This document shows, in pieces, positions 26,901 to 42,600 of a DNA stretch of 64,000 nucleotides. The stretch's first letter is position 1; each line of letters starts with the position of its first letter. The DNA is from Epiperipatus broadwayi. Taxonomy: Eukaryota; Onychophora; Udeonychophora; Euonychophora; Peripatidae. Where the stretch lies: NCBI GenBank assembly GCA_028023455.1, contig JAQFVV010012395.1, positions 1,924,001-1,988,000 on the forward strand, in the 5' to 3' direction. The notes under the pieces are model-generated. The model was given only the letters and a program-made list of their open reading frames with translations. It was not told the origin of the DNA and made no database searches. The position numbers and the translations under genes were made by a program.

Positions 26901-29900
26901 TCCCATGGCACAGTGACTTCAAGTGCAGAGAGCTGGCCTCTGAACGTGGCAACAATTAGCTAGGATTCTTACAGGTTGTATTGATCTACGTTATTACTTA
27001 TATAGGCATTTGGGCTTTATGTAAAATAACCATATGTATGTAAATAGTTAAAATACTATTAAAGAACATTCATTAAATTATCTAAATATTAATTGTTTAG
27101 CAATGATTTGTACTCATGGGAAGTGCATTCTTAGATTACCTAGACATAGCAATGACAAATTTCAAAGATTTCATTTCACCAAAAAAAATTTATTAGCAAC
27201 AAATAGTGATTACATCCTGATAAAATAAAAATAAATAAATAAGTTGTACAATCTGGCTAGAATATGTTATGAGAGAGCAATTGTTATACACTTATGTGGT
27301 TGGGTATAATGAAGAATTTTGTGTAGAATATGAGAAACTAAGAACTTGTTTAATGGTATTAGCATTTTTAATATAAACATGAATATTTTTCTTTTAAAAT
27401 TGCCTAATCTATAATGCTGGGTAGGTGGGAGTTGATAATCAGGAAAAGGGTATAGCAGTTAAAGACTAGGTATTGTCAAAGACTTTACTGGAGGCAAGGA
27501 GCTGATCATGTTTCTTGATTTTTTTGAGCATTTGATGTTAAAACAATGGTATGATTTGTGGTCGAGGTAATTCCATGAGAGTTTTGCATATCACTATCCA
27601 TATGGCATAAAGGACAAAGGTAGAAAGCCTTATTATTGCAAAAGTTCCATTATGTACAGGCATTTTCAAGTGAGAAAAATCATGTCAGATCTTATGTTGG
27701 AGTTGATGATGATTATATCTTTCAATGTTTTAAGTCTTGGGCACCAATGTATAATATGATCTATGGTTTCATCTTCACGAGAACACAGACCACATATTGG
27801 TTCAATGCTAGAAAAGCCTCTTTGGTGATAAAAAAACCAATTCATGGGAAGCGCATTAAGATTAATTTTAATGATGAAGTCAAGGAATTTGGGTTCCAGA
27901 CTCCATCTTTTGAAGTGTGTAATGAGGCTTTGGTTGGTTACATTTAGGCTGCTTTTAATGGGCTGTTGATTATAGTTGTTTAGATTGTATGCTTCCCATA
28001 AGGTGATTTTTTGATTAAGGTTAGAGGGCATCATCAGGTTATAAAGTTGTAGGTGTTCTACTAGCAATGCTATCCATGACCTGGAAAAGGGTGGAGGACA
28101 ACCAGTCAGTGTAATATAATGTTGAAGTATCTGCAGGAGAGGATAAGATTATGTAGAGTGTTGTGGGTTTTTGTAAAATGATTGCCTGTATCGAGTGGAA
28201 ATGACAGTCCATTGAACCTGCATAGTCATTGGATACCTTGCAAGCTAATAGCAACTGTCCTCCATCTCCAGAGAAGTTTGGTGCATAATCAGTTAATTTT
28301 ATTTTGAGACTGTTTAGAAATTTTTATGAATGGAAGATATATATATATATGAGATTTTTTGGCATTATGATCATGTTGAGGAGGCCAACCTTTCCATATA
28401 ATGAAAGGTATAATCTAGAGAGTGAAGTGGTAATGACTTCAGTTGATTGGAGGATTGCATCTTGAATCTCTCTTGCCATTATAGTTGGAGGTTGGAACAT
28501 TGGGAAACCTAGATATTTTGGGGGTTTTGCAGAAAAGGGGGAGTTAATTTGTTTGCCAGACATTATCTTCCAGATGGAAGACTTGTTATGTAGGCTAAGT
28601 TTTGTTGTATTTCTGTTTAAGATGTTCATGAGATGGGGTGGGGTATTTAAATGGTGGGAAGCATGACCATGATGTCATCTATATATGCAAATACAATGAA
28701 ATTTTTATTGAGAGAGAGAGAAGGAATATTCCTGGGAGGTTTTTTTCTATATCCATCAGAAGAGGGTTGATGTATGCTGAGAAGAATAGGGTACTGAGCA
28801 AAGATCCTTAGGGGATCAACTTGTATGGCTTGAAACTGGTGTGATCTTGCCATCAAGAGAGAGAAAATACTCTCTGTTGTTGAGCAGATTTCTGATCATC
28901 TGAACAATCATGGGAAGAATGTCACATTCTGCCAGAATATCCAGGAGGGTGTTTATCTGGACTGATTCAAATGCTGCCACAACATCCTGTTAGACAGAAA
29001 TAGGTTTGGATTTACAATGTACTCTGATATAATTGAACAGTGCAGTTACATTGGTCATAGCATGCGAGGTTGATGATCCCTTTTTTCTGTATTGTTTTGG
29101 CAAGATATGGTTAAGAATCTGAGTTTGATCTTTAATAATTCACTCAATTATCTTGATAAGCAATGGGGTCATGAAAATTAGCCTGATACTATTGATGTTG
29201 TTTAGTGGTTTTGCTTTATAAAATAAGGCACAAGTGCCACTGGGTAAAGATCTGTTATGTTTCTGTTGCCAGAGGTTAGGTGATCAATCATTTTTTTAAT
29301 AAATTGGAACAGTGAATTGCTGAGGTGTTTGAAAAGGAAATTTGGGATGCCATGAAGGCCAGGATGCATGCTATCAGGGAGGGAAGTTATCTTCTTTTTG
29401 ATTTGGATTTCTGTGATGACCACCTTTGGGTCAACAGCGTCCAACCAGCTGTTTACAGGAGGAGCTCCATCTTTTTGCATTAATTGGCAGAATTGTTGGT
29501 TGATATGCTGCATCATTGGAAAGCCAATGAGATTGGTGCCATTAGTATTAATGGATAAGGGAGTGACTTGTTTTTTATTGTACCCCAGTGCCCATCTGAG
29601 GTAGTCTCTCATCCAACAGGGTTGTTGTGATAAGAAACATTTGGATCTTCTGATGGCTATTTATTCTGCAAGGGACTTTTGCTTGATTTTGTAGAGATTT
29701 TTAAGGGAGATAATTTTTCTGTATTTGTGAAATTTTGCTGTATTGCTTGAAGTTGTATATTAATGTCTGGTAGGTCTTTTAGAAGGCCATTTGGTCCTTT
29801 GATTTTCCTAGTATAATATGGACTGTAGAATTCCAATGAAGGAAAACCAGCTCTCCTCAGCAGGAAGGAAAAAGATGATTATTTTTTGGAAATAGATGTA

Positions 29901-32900
29901 TGCCTCAGACACTATCGCTTCAGCCATGTTTGATTGGGTGATTATGCACATGGTTTTCCCAGGTCCATCAACAGGTATAGGGATTGAAATAGGGTAAATT
30001 GTATGATCAGAAACATAGGATTGGAGAAAGCAACAGGGGATAAGGCTGCATCAGTGTTGAAATGTAGGTCTGGAGTGTAGTAAAACAGATCAATCAGGAA
30101 CTTTTTAGTTTTAGTATAGAAAGAGCAGGCTTCAGAAGGGAAGAATCCCTCTCCACACATTAATCTGTGATTTATTAGATGCAAAAATCTCTTATTAAAG
30201 TCATTGTATGTGGTGTTAAAGTCTCCCAGGAGAATAGTAGGAGAGGCTCTGTTAGCGTTGATGGCATTTAGGATGTAGATTATTTTTAGACATTGAGGTG
30301 TCTTCACCTGTATATATTTAAGCTATGATAATCAGATAACCCCAATAGTCTATTTCTAAGATTATTATATTGGTATCTAGGAATAGAAGGCTAAAACTTT
30401 TTGGTGGTGTTGACTTATTGAGAAGAATACCAACTCCACCTGATGCTGAATGGCTGATGGAAAATCTAGTAAATCCGAGAGATGAGAGAAGAGTATTTTA
30501 TGATCAGTCTTATTGTAATATTTAGTTTCACCCATAAGACATATATGTGGGGAACAGAGTGAGAGCCAGTTTTTAATATCTAGAACTCGATCAACTGAAT
30601 TGATGCTATAGATGTTAATGCAAGCAATTTTGCAGAACATGATAGATTAATCCAAACCATCCTCAGCAAAGTGTACCAAGTCAATGTGGGACATCTCCGT
30701 ATTGATGATGTCTGATGCTGTTTGGCAATTAGTCTTGTGATTGGATTGGTGATACATTTGTTGGTTGAGGAATTGCATTCATGAAGTCTTCAGGGTCTGA
30801 TGTAGTAATGTATTCCATCTGAAATTTATCAGATGGATCAATTTTATTGATGGTTGCAAGATCCATGGTTTTCCTTTTTTTTCCAATGGATTTGTGAAGC
30901 TTTGAGCTGGATGTATCTGAATTTTTTTTTGTTAGAGGGTGGTGGGGTGGGAGCTGTCATCATCTGAGCTTGATCTATCTGTGCGAATTGATTTCTTTTA
31001 AATTTTCTTATTTGTATTTTGGGTATTTGTTGTGTCAGTTTTTTGAGGGTTTTGAAGTTTATTGATATTGTTTTCTTTTTACTGTTCTTTTGATAAAAAT
31101 GTTTTTTTATTGTTATGAGATTTGTGTCAGTTTTTTGAGGGTTTTGAAGTTTATTAGTATTGTTTTCTTTTTCCTGTTCTTTTGATAAAAATGTTTTTTT
31201 ATTGTTATGAGATTTTGGTTTATATTTTAGACCTGATCATTTTCTGTTTGCTGTATTTGTTGTGAAACATTAATCATGCTGACTATAGGGTTGAGCATTT
31301 GATAAATCTTTTTATATGGATAGTTAAGTTTTAAAGGAGTTGAAGATTTGAGGACAGTTTGTGGATCTCTTTGTTTAGGTTTGCTAGACTTGGCTGGCCT
31401 GAATGTTGATGTATCAATGGTTTTAAGCTGGGTAAGAGTTGTTTTGGATGATTGTTTTGAATTTTTTTGTGCATTTTCTTCATCGCTTGGGTCTTCCTTA
31501 CTTTTGTCAGATGGATTGGTTATATTGTCTTCTTTTGTAGCAAGAGTTTGAACTAATATTGCTTCTTGGGGATTAGTATTGCTTGTATTGTCTGTTTGAA
31601 CTTGAGTATTATTAGTATGAGTGATTAGTTTAGGAGCGGTATATATTATTGCTTGGTTCTCTGATTCGCTGCTAATAGTATAAAGGGTAGTGTTTGTTCT
31701 TTCTTGAATATTTTTATTTTGAAAGATAGGTTTGGTTGTGTAAGGATTTGTTGGAGGATTTATTTGAATCAATTTGTCTGGGTTTGTGAGGTTGCTGTTT
31801 GAATTAGGCCCATGAAGTGTTTGGCTATTTATGGTTGTGGTAGACATGTTAATAGGTCTACCAGGACATCTATGAACTTCATTCTTTTTAATACCATAGT
31901 GTGTGCATATTCTTGCTGCACAATCTTTAATGAGGTGTGTTCTTTGAAGGCAGAAGAAACATTGTGGCTGTACTCCCCTGAATGTCAAAACCATAGGAGA
32001 GCCTCTTGCAGTAATAATAGTGTGTATGTCAGTGCGTATGTATAATGTTTTTCTTTAATGTGAGTGTGAAGATAATTGTATTGGACAGGATTTATTCTTC
32101 AACATGAAGATTTAAGAGGTGTTTAAATTTGCTAACTGGACCATAATTAATAAGCATGCTAACTGGACCATAATTAATAAGCATGTCTTATAGTTCTTAA
32201 TCATTAAAGTGGGCAAGGCAGTTTTGGATTCTGACTGATAGTGTAACCGGATGGTTCATATCTATGGGGCATAGTATATAATTTCCTAAAGACCTGTAGT
32301 TATTTTTAAAGTCCATTCAGTCAGCCCATGTTTTAAACTCAATGATCACATAGCGATCATTGGGATGATTAAGGAACTTGTGAATGCCTCTGCCTTATTG
32401 CCTTTGATTGATTAGACTGTATAGTTGTTCTAAAGGGAACTTATATAAAGCACATTGTTGATTTGTTATGGCTAAGATTAGAGACTTGTCACTGTTTTAA
32501 TTTGCAAATGATTTATATAGAGTGTTGGGTATCATTTTTTTGAAATCGTTGTTTATTTTTAGGAACATTTCATCGTTAAGATCGTTTATATTAAATGAGT
32601 CATTTTCCAGAGTGTTTGATTCTTGTTCTATGTCTAATTCTAAGATATTTAAATATAATTCATTGAAATTATCAGCTTTAATATTTTCAGAGATGCTCTC
32701 AGAATGTTTAGACCTTATGATATTTGCATACATAGAGCAATTTTTTAATATTGGTATTGAGAAAATCGTTTTAGATTGTAAGTTGGCTGATGTAGCAATG
32801 GATTGTTCTGTGATATAATCTTTGTTTGTTTTGAAATGAGATTTATCAGTTTTATAATTTATTTCATTTTTATTTTTAAATTTACTGTTGACAAACTCTA

Positions 32901-33531
32901 ATGTCACAGCAATGGTTTTGTTGACCTCTGGTGGAAAATATTTTACTTTAAAATTTTTGCCAAAATCTTCTTGTTGCTAATTTTGTTTATTATTTTCAGA
33001 TATGGTTTTAAATGTATCATTGGGCAAAGGAAAATGCTCATTAGGGTCTTCTGAGGGTGAGTGAAGTCTTTGAAGAGGAGATGATTGATTTTTGCTTCCT
33101 ATTTTTAAATTTATGCTATTGTTTATATTAGGAGAAAGTTGAATATTTTCTAAACTTTTGCTGATTTTTGCGATGATATTATTCTTTTGCTTTACTGGTT
33201 TGTGGGTTTTTGTTCATTGTGGAAGTCAACTTAGATGTATTTAAATTAGATCTAATGCTATAAAATTTATGACTGATGACTGCATTGCTAGATTGAATGC
33301 TGAGATCAGGGCTTACATTATTTTGTGTGTTAATGATTATATTGTCACTCTCCATCATAGATAATGATTAAAACTGACTTACCTTGAATTTAAAGTATAA
33401 AGATAAGGGGAAAATTGCCCCTGTCTTCCTGAAACTGTGAATCACTAAGGGACGCTTTTCAAGACCAACTGATGAATTTCAAAGATTTGATCAAATGTTT
33501 TGTTAACTGTTACACTTTTTATTATTAATAA

Positions 33532-33691
<160 letters not shown>

Positions 33692-36600
33692 TAATACAAT
33701 ATTGAAATAATTATTTTGTATTTTATTTTTTTCTCTTAATTATATTTTCATTATTTGATTGAATAAAAGTAATAATTTATATACTTGGAATTTAGATGTA
33801 ACTATAAATGACTTGAACACAGATAGTCAAGCTTCCTTTAGCTATCTGCTCCATCTTATACAACCAATACACACGACCCACATATGAAAAAAATAAATGA
33901 TCTCCAATAAATGGATTTTGTGCTGAACCAGCATTCATCAGTGGGTCCAGATCATTTCCCATGCATATATATAATCAGTGATTGATTTATATTAAAATAT
34001 CAAATCTTCAAGCCTGTCCATTATAGTTCGAAGATTTGCTATCTTAATATAATACTCAGCATTGATTATATATGTGTGTGGGAGATGATGAACTGGATCA
34101 AGTGATAAGTTCTGTTTCAGCACAAAATACAAGATCATTTATCTTTTTCATATGTGTGATCATGTGTATCAGTTGTAAGAGATAGAGCCGATAGCTAAAG
34201 GAAGTTTGAAAGTCTGGGTTCAAATCCATTATGGTGAATTATATTTTCTTATATACTTTATACAGCACTTAAGACTTGTGTAGAATGTCATCATATTAAA
34301 TAAAATTTGATTATATGTATTTATTTTATACATAAATATAGTGTAGCTCATTCCAATACATGAAAAACTAGCATGTATGCCCACCTCTGATATAACAGAA
34401 GGTCTTTAATAAATTTAACATTATGATATTCCTATGTTGCATTCAATGTAAACCTTCTGTATTAATTACTGAACTTCTGCCTTTAAATCTGTTATATTAT
34501 GAAGTTTCACATTTAAATCACAAATATTAAAATCACTGCCAGAGAACTAATCATGATTTTTTTTTCAGGGAATCCAAAAATAGATCTACTTATACCTATA
34601 ATATATTTCTTAATAGAATTCTTTGTCTCAGTAGTAGGCAATCCTGAAAGTGCAAATTAGCAATTTTTGTGTTAAATAGTTAATAATTTTTAGCATGAAT
34701 AGCAAATGCTTCTAAAAAATTAATATCAAATTTCTTAAAAATATGGTTAGAGTAAGACCCATTTTTTAATGCAACTATCACTTTTAACCTTGGAGCAGAG
34801 TAATCTATAAATTTGATCGAATCTTGTGTGACATCCAATTATGGCACTATTCAAAAACTAAAAAGATCAAAAATATCTGCTGTTCATTCATAACTGATGT
34901 CACTTTCCTGAGAAGTAAAAGCATCACCATAACAATAACAATAATCTGAGTTATAGAGGCAGGCATTCTTAAGTACTCCCAAATTTTAAAGTGATTGGAT
35001 ATTTCAATTGATACTATCACATTAGTTAAATCTCAATGTACAATTTGAAAACCATATTCTCTTTAGATTTATGTCAATCTTTTTGCATTATCATGTGATA
35101 TCATTGCTTCTCCTAAACTTATACAAATGGAGGAATAAAATAATGCAAGCTAGATTGCTGTTGTCAAATAAAAAGTAAATATAGGTTAATTAAGAGAAGT
35201 CATGTTAATTTTAACAAAATAATTTGCAGAATTTAAAATCACAAATCTATGATGTTCAATATACAACTGATGTGATTGTCTAAATAATAAAAATATTTTT
35301 TATTCAGCAGTTTTTCAGTAACAATGAGAAATAAATAAATATTTTTTCTTTTTCTGTGATTCAAGAGATTCTCCATAATACAAGATTTAAAAACTCAATC
35401 ATGAACTGCTGAAGCAATATATATTCTTACTGTTGCTTAATTAGATAAAACTAACGGTAGGATTAAAAATACACAATTAAAGGAAGGTTCAAATATATAT
35501 ATATATATATGTGCGCACGTATTTTCATCAAATATATATTGTAACCCTCACCCATGACGTCTCCTACCTTTCTTAACAACACATACCTGGGGGTGCCAAT
35601 TCTATTGATCATAGAATAAACTATTAGTCTGATTTTGCCTTAAAATTATTAATGAGGCTCTTAAATGATGTTCTACATTAGCTTAGCTCAATTAGGGGCT
35701 ACAGAGGTCTATAAGGTGTAAAAAGGTATATTAGATGTGAGAGGAAACATTTTGATTAATAGGAACAAAATATATATTAAGTTCTAAAATAAATAAAGAA
35801 TTAAAATTGGTAACATTCTACCATTTAAACTGACAAGTTATAGTCTATACATCACCTCCTCCCATCGTCCACATGCATTGAACAACCTCTACTATGTTAG
35901 AAAATTAAATTAATAAATAAAAATGTACTGCTGTTTAATTATACTGCATGGTAAGTTAGAGTTAAATATAAAATAAATATAATACTACTTACTTAACTTT
36001 TAATTGTACAGTAATTTAAACTAAGTAACTGACTCAATGTCTAATCTAAATAATAAGTGAATATTTCAGGGAATTAATTTATTGCATGGCTTAATTCTAA
36101 ATTTATACTTTCCAACAACTACTAGTTACTATTATAAAAGTAATGATACAAATTAAGCATTATTTTGATTTTAATTCTAATAACTAAATGATAAAATTTT
36201 CAGAGAATCATTAAATAATCAACATTTCATACAGTGTCTGAATCAAGGAAAGCAACATCATCAGATTTGAACATGTTCATCACTAAATTAAATGGAATAG
36301 TGCAATCATATCATATTAGATATGTAAATGTGTGTGCATGTGTGGAAATATGAAATACGAATGCATGTCAAAGAAGAATTCTGAACACAACTTTAAATAA
36401 ATAAAACATTTATTTATAAGCATAACTTAAATAAACACTTTGTTTAATAATTGACACATATACATGTTTTGATGATTCCAACATTAATGGTTAAATGTAC
36501 ATAAGAGAAAATAACATAAAGATAACTTTCTATATTCTATTTTAATATATGCCAGCTATCAGTGCATTCTGATAGACTTATGGAAGAAACATTTTATTTT

Positions 36601-39600
36601 CAATACTAAAATAATAACACAACTAAACCTTTTGATATTTTACTTTCAATACCCTCAAGCTATCAATCGATTTGATATGTTCATGAGAAATAAAACACTG
36701 TTAAACACACACTAAATTATAAGATGAAATTAAAATTCCTGGCATTTTACTTCAAACGCACATCAAACAAATTGAGAGGGGTTTAAATCTAAGAGTAAAA
36801 GTAAGAATAAGAGTAAGAGTAAAAATATACTTTACAAATTAAATGAATAATTCTAATAATTAGATACACTTTGTCTTCTCTTGCTTGCTCATTCAAATGA
36901 GGATGGAACATTATGAGAGTCGATGGTATAAAATCTAAATAATTAATTTAAAATGATTTACAACAATAATTAGAGTTACACATTAATAATGGATTTCTCC
37001 ATACCTTCTAAATTAATAATTTATGCATGGATCTGAATTATGCTATCTGTCATAAAATAATTAATATAACTAAATCCACTCAGTTTACTTATGAAATTGG
37101 AAGAAATATAATACAGATGATGATGACAATGGCCAACCAAGTTTTAATACAAAATCTACTCCAGCTGTTCTGGGAGAAAAATCAATTCTACTTTTATTTT
37201 CCTTTTTTTATCAGCAAGCTATCTATGAATAAAAGATGAAAAACATTCCATAGGGCACATGGGGGAAAAGACTTTCATAACTATAATCATTTAAATAACA
37301 ATACCCAATAGCTCCCAAGTCTAACTTCTGAGACTTAAAATGAAATGGCATGGACACAGTCTCATCACCAAAATAAGGGAAATATACTACTTGGCCTCTC
37401 ATACTATAATTCACAAATACAACTACTAAATCTGGAGGATATAATCTACTCCTAACAAATACTTCAACAAGCTAAGGGGAGAGTTTTCTCAATCCCATAC
37501 AATATACTATATAATCCACCCAAGTCAAATATTCAAATAAATTAAAGGAAGAGCTTATCTCAATTCCATGTACTATATAATACAAATAACTTCCTTCTGT
37601 ATAGCCACTAAATACATTTCAAACTAAGCATAATAAAAAAATAATAAATTCACACTTAAATAAATCTCTAATTTTTCAACTTCTCTTGGCCCATTTTCAC
37701 TGCTCGAAACTGATAGGCACTAAATTAACTTTTTTACTTTCAGCTCAAACATTATTATAGCTAGATTAAATAACAGACACATATATATGAGCATAATAAT
37801 GCACAACAACTTCAAATCATTTTGATAAAAAATACTGTAATGATATTAATTAATAAACTGTAAAGATAATAATGATTAAATCTCTCATTTCTGATAAGTA
37901 TAATATTTTTAGCTTGGAAATATACTAATTATGGTTTAAGAAGCAAGGCAAAAAATAACTTCTCGCATGCAAAAACAAAATCATCTTTTTTTAAGTGCAT
38001 TTTGCATTAGCATAAAATTGAAATAAAAGTTTGGTTTAGGATAAACAACAAATCTTTAAATTCTGAGTTAAATAATTATTATGAGATAAAATTTATAACT
38101 TGAAAAATGCAATGATAAACGATAAATTTTATATAATGAGTTTTTCTCAAAAACAAGCTGTTCACCTTTTAACATTGAATGGATGTTTCTATTGCTAACA
38201 TGCACATATAGAAACATAAGCACACAATAAAAATTATATTAAAATAATACGAATTACCTGATATAATATTTTTCTATATTATACATTGTGAGATGTTCTT
38301 GAAGAGAAAGCAATAATAATAATAATAACAATAACAACAACAACAACAACAATAATAATAATAATAACAACAACAACAACATCATAAGACAACTTTTTGG
38401 CAACTTTCTATCTATTAAATGCTAACAAAATAATAGTTCATTCAGTCTGTAAATGACATATCTTCGTCATATACTAAATGATGATGATCAGGGATATCAC
38501 ATGCATGGACAAACATATAACAATTTTCTGCAGGGAAAAAAACAATATTAATTTGGATCCAATTTATGCAGCATTCCAAAGTTTTTAGCAATGGCTAATG
38601 AACCAATGGCAATATTATATATGATAATTCTTCATTAGGCAATAAACATTTTTTGGCATTATTTTAGGCATAAGTAGAGCAATAATTTATTATTTGATTC
38701 ATTAGATATCTATTCAAGCATTTGTTCTCAGTTCTCAAAGGCCATTCATCAAGCAAGTCACGACTCAGTTTATAGAATCCATTTAAATTCACATATGTCT
38801 GTTGATAATATCTTTCAATAAGAAAATTCAACTGCAAATGAGGAGAACAAGAAATAAAGAAATTCAAATCAGTTTTATGCTCTTCTATTCATTTATTCCA
38901 GAATATGGAAAGAGAAAGGTAATAATTAATCCAGTAAAATCTACATTATGCATTTGTTCTTTTTTTTTTTAATACAAATGGTTAGGTAAATGTTTTAACA
39001 ATAATAATAATAACAAAATAGGATAAAGTAAACTATTCGCACACATCTTTCCATTTAAATTTCATTCCTTTGTAGTTAGAAAAATTTATTAATAAAGAGT
39101 CTCTGTGATGTTTAATGAAATTGTTCAAAATTTTTCCAACATAATAAAAGAGTCCACATATTTCAGTTATTTTTTAACACGAATTAAATTTTAAGAAAAA
39201 TAATTTTGAGACATAAACACAAATTTCTATTACTTCCTTCATATTAGAGTTTAAAGTTAAATAGTTTTGTAATATAGCACACATACACATCTAAAATGAT
39301 GGCTTTAGAATTTAAAACAGTTAGTTAAAAAATAAGGAAGATATATCTCATTACTATCATTTTACATTTCCATGTTCCAGAGAATTACCAATGGTATTCC
39401 CTTTCAGACTTGGGTCTTGGAAGAATCAGCTTGTAAAAGAAAATTGTACTAATAAAACTTTTATAATGAAATCAGAAAGCAATGTGCAGTTCAGTGAAGT
39501 TAAAATGAAATCCCTCCTACTTGTAAAAGATTTCCTTTTTTATATATCCCAAACTATTGTCCAAGCATCTGTTCTTCCAATAATCCAAGGTCATTTGAAA

Positions 39601-42600
39601 GTTCAACGGTCTCTAGACACAGAATTGCTCCGCCATTTGTACTGAAATTTTAATTAACAGAAGATTATGCAAGAAACTTTTTTTTGTCTTGAAAAAGAAA
39701 AAAATTCTGTTTTTAAAAAAAAATTAAATTGAACTAAGAATAAAATATTCTGTATTTCTAAAGTAACAAAATAAAATTAATGATAATTATTTTAGCAAAT
39801 AAAATATTTAGTAGTATATTTGTTGTTTAATAATCCATTAGTCCAGTGATCCATTAATTCATTTAAAATGTAACTAAGCTGGTTATTTAAGCTATTAGTT
39901 GTGAAAATTAAATATTTTGATATGGGACATGATATTTGGTGGTTTAATGAAGTACATGAATGGAAAATGAAGCTGAAAGATGACACAAGTATACATGAAC
40001 ATTTACAAATAATGTACTACAGGTACTAAACTAATCTGACTGAAATAAAAGTTTCTATGATGATGAGTCAAACATATTGTACTATTTACACTATTGATTA
40101 AAATATTATAAGCAAATGACCAGAGAACTATCTAAACAAATATCAATACTGTTCTGCAGCCAAATAAAACAAAGTTGGAATCAACTTAAACTAAACTGAC
40201 AACTTCTGAGACAAGCCACCCCCTTTCTATCATTAATTACTCACTAAAGAAAAACATTAAAGATCTCAAAACCTTCAAATTACATCTATAAGTGCTTTTA
40301 AGCATAGTTTTAAGTCATTAATAAAGAATTTTAAAAATTTCAGGTTATTTCATTCTTTTTTTAGTAAGATGCCAAGCTACATAATTACAATCAATATTTC
40401 TGATTCCAATCCAGAAGGTTACAATATTTATATGTTAACAAAATTGTCTGCTAAAATTTGCTTACAGTCTAAAATATTTATATGTTAATTTGCTTACAGT
40501 CTAAAATCATTGTGAATTTCTACCAATTATCTTAGTGTAACAATACATTTATCATTACAAATTTATAAAATTACCTCAAGCTCTTTCATTGAAAGAAGAT
40601 GTCAACAATTACACAAAATCCTAAAATATTTTTTTAAAAAAAGATCTTATTAGACTATCGATCTAAGTCATTAGAGAGAAAACAGCAATCAAAATATCAA
40701 GAATAATTTTCTTGAATCTTTTCTGAGAAGTAATGCATAATAAAAAAAAACTAAGGTGCTGTTACTGAAATTTATAACATTATATTATATTTGAAAAAAA
40801 ATCATTTCATGGATTGCATGTTAGGTCACATAAGTAAACTATAGGTAAAGAAACTAACAATATTGAATGATTAAAAAAACATAATTATGTTATTAAAAAA
40901 TCTTCAAACAATGGATTATGCCTTTTAAAATGAATGTTGTAGCTAAGAACACTATGATATTAATGCCATTAATAGAAAAGAGGCATGTTTTGCTCTCTCT
41001 AAACAATGGACTAATTAAAAATTCAAACACATTTGAATAAATCATAACAATCTTTATTTACAAAGCTATGAGTATGAGATTCACATGAAATCTCGAAAGC
41101 GCTAAGCAAACCTATTATAAATTAGTGTAAAATTATAGCTTCACTAATAATTTATTACAAAGAATAAATTGTACTAAACTGAATATTGATGAAATCATCT
41201 CAACAGTGTCTCAAGTTTTTTTAAAAAAAAACTTAAAAACCTTCTCCTGAAGAAAGGCAAAAAAATCAAATAACAGATACAATTAACAGAGAATAAATGT
41301 TTAATAAAGATATTATTGATACTTTCAAATAAACTGATGATCATAATAATTGAACTAAAATAAAGTAGCTCTTAGTTATTAAAAATTTACCAAAGACTCG
41401 CACTTTTCTTTTACATTAAGCTTTGATTGCAGAGATTCCATATCCCTATAAAAACTGACTACTTTAACTTATGATATTTAAATGGTTTTTTTCTTCACAG
41501 ATATATAAAAAAAGTTCAGTAGCATGATTTTTCCCACCATGACATTGAGAATGATATAAATCAGAATAAGTCTGCCAAAGTTAATCTTGTGTAATTTATT
41601 AATACAATTATATATATTCATAGTATTATTTCCGATCACTTACATATAATAAAAATATTATAGCTAAATACCTGATGTTTTAGTACAACAAGTACTTTCC
41701 TCAGAGCTTCTTTCCCAAAGCTCCAAGAAAAGTACTTGTTATGGTACTAAAACATCAGATATTTAGCTAGTATATTTTTATTACATGGAAGCTCTCAGAA
41801 ATAATATGAATTTATTTATCTATGAGAATATTAGAAGTAACACACACATTTGTATATATATTATACACATTTTAATTGTGCCTTAATTAAAATAGTAGAA
41901 TGGATAAAATACTAAAAATTTTAAATTTAAATTCAGTAACATTCTTTTTGTATACTTTTAAAACTAAAACTACAGCAATTGTACTTAAAACTACCTTATA
42001 TAATGTTATTAACGCATTAAATGATACTTCAAATGCATATTAATAGTCTGTTATAAGCATAAATTTTATTAATAATGTTGTTTAAAGTATAAATAATGTA
42101 CTAATATTTATTAAAACAATGCAGTTTTTATTGTAAGCAAATCTAAATTTTAATAATTGTTAATTAATTTTATAGAGTTAGTTGGCTTAAAATATTTTAA
42201 ATAAATCATTAGATAATATTAAGTAAGACAAAGCATTGTCCAATTAAAACAGTTCTAGTGATATGTGTGTTTCTCTGTGCTTGTATGTATATTATTTTGC
42301 AATATTTAATTTGCTAACAATAATTATTTTTTTAAGTAAAAGTATTGACTTGTATATAATACTTAATAAATACTAAATAGATATGAAAAATAATTTATTT
42401 CATACAATATTTATTTATTTCATTAAATAATTATATTAAAAATATTTATTTCAAATTTAAATATTAGATAAGTTAAAATGCTATTTTTAGAATATTTTAT
42501 TTTTCTTTCTTTCTGTTATTCTTTAAATTTAAAAATAGAACTTAAACTTAGTGATTGAAAAGTGATTTTATTGGATGATTGATTTCAGTAGTCAGTCGAT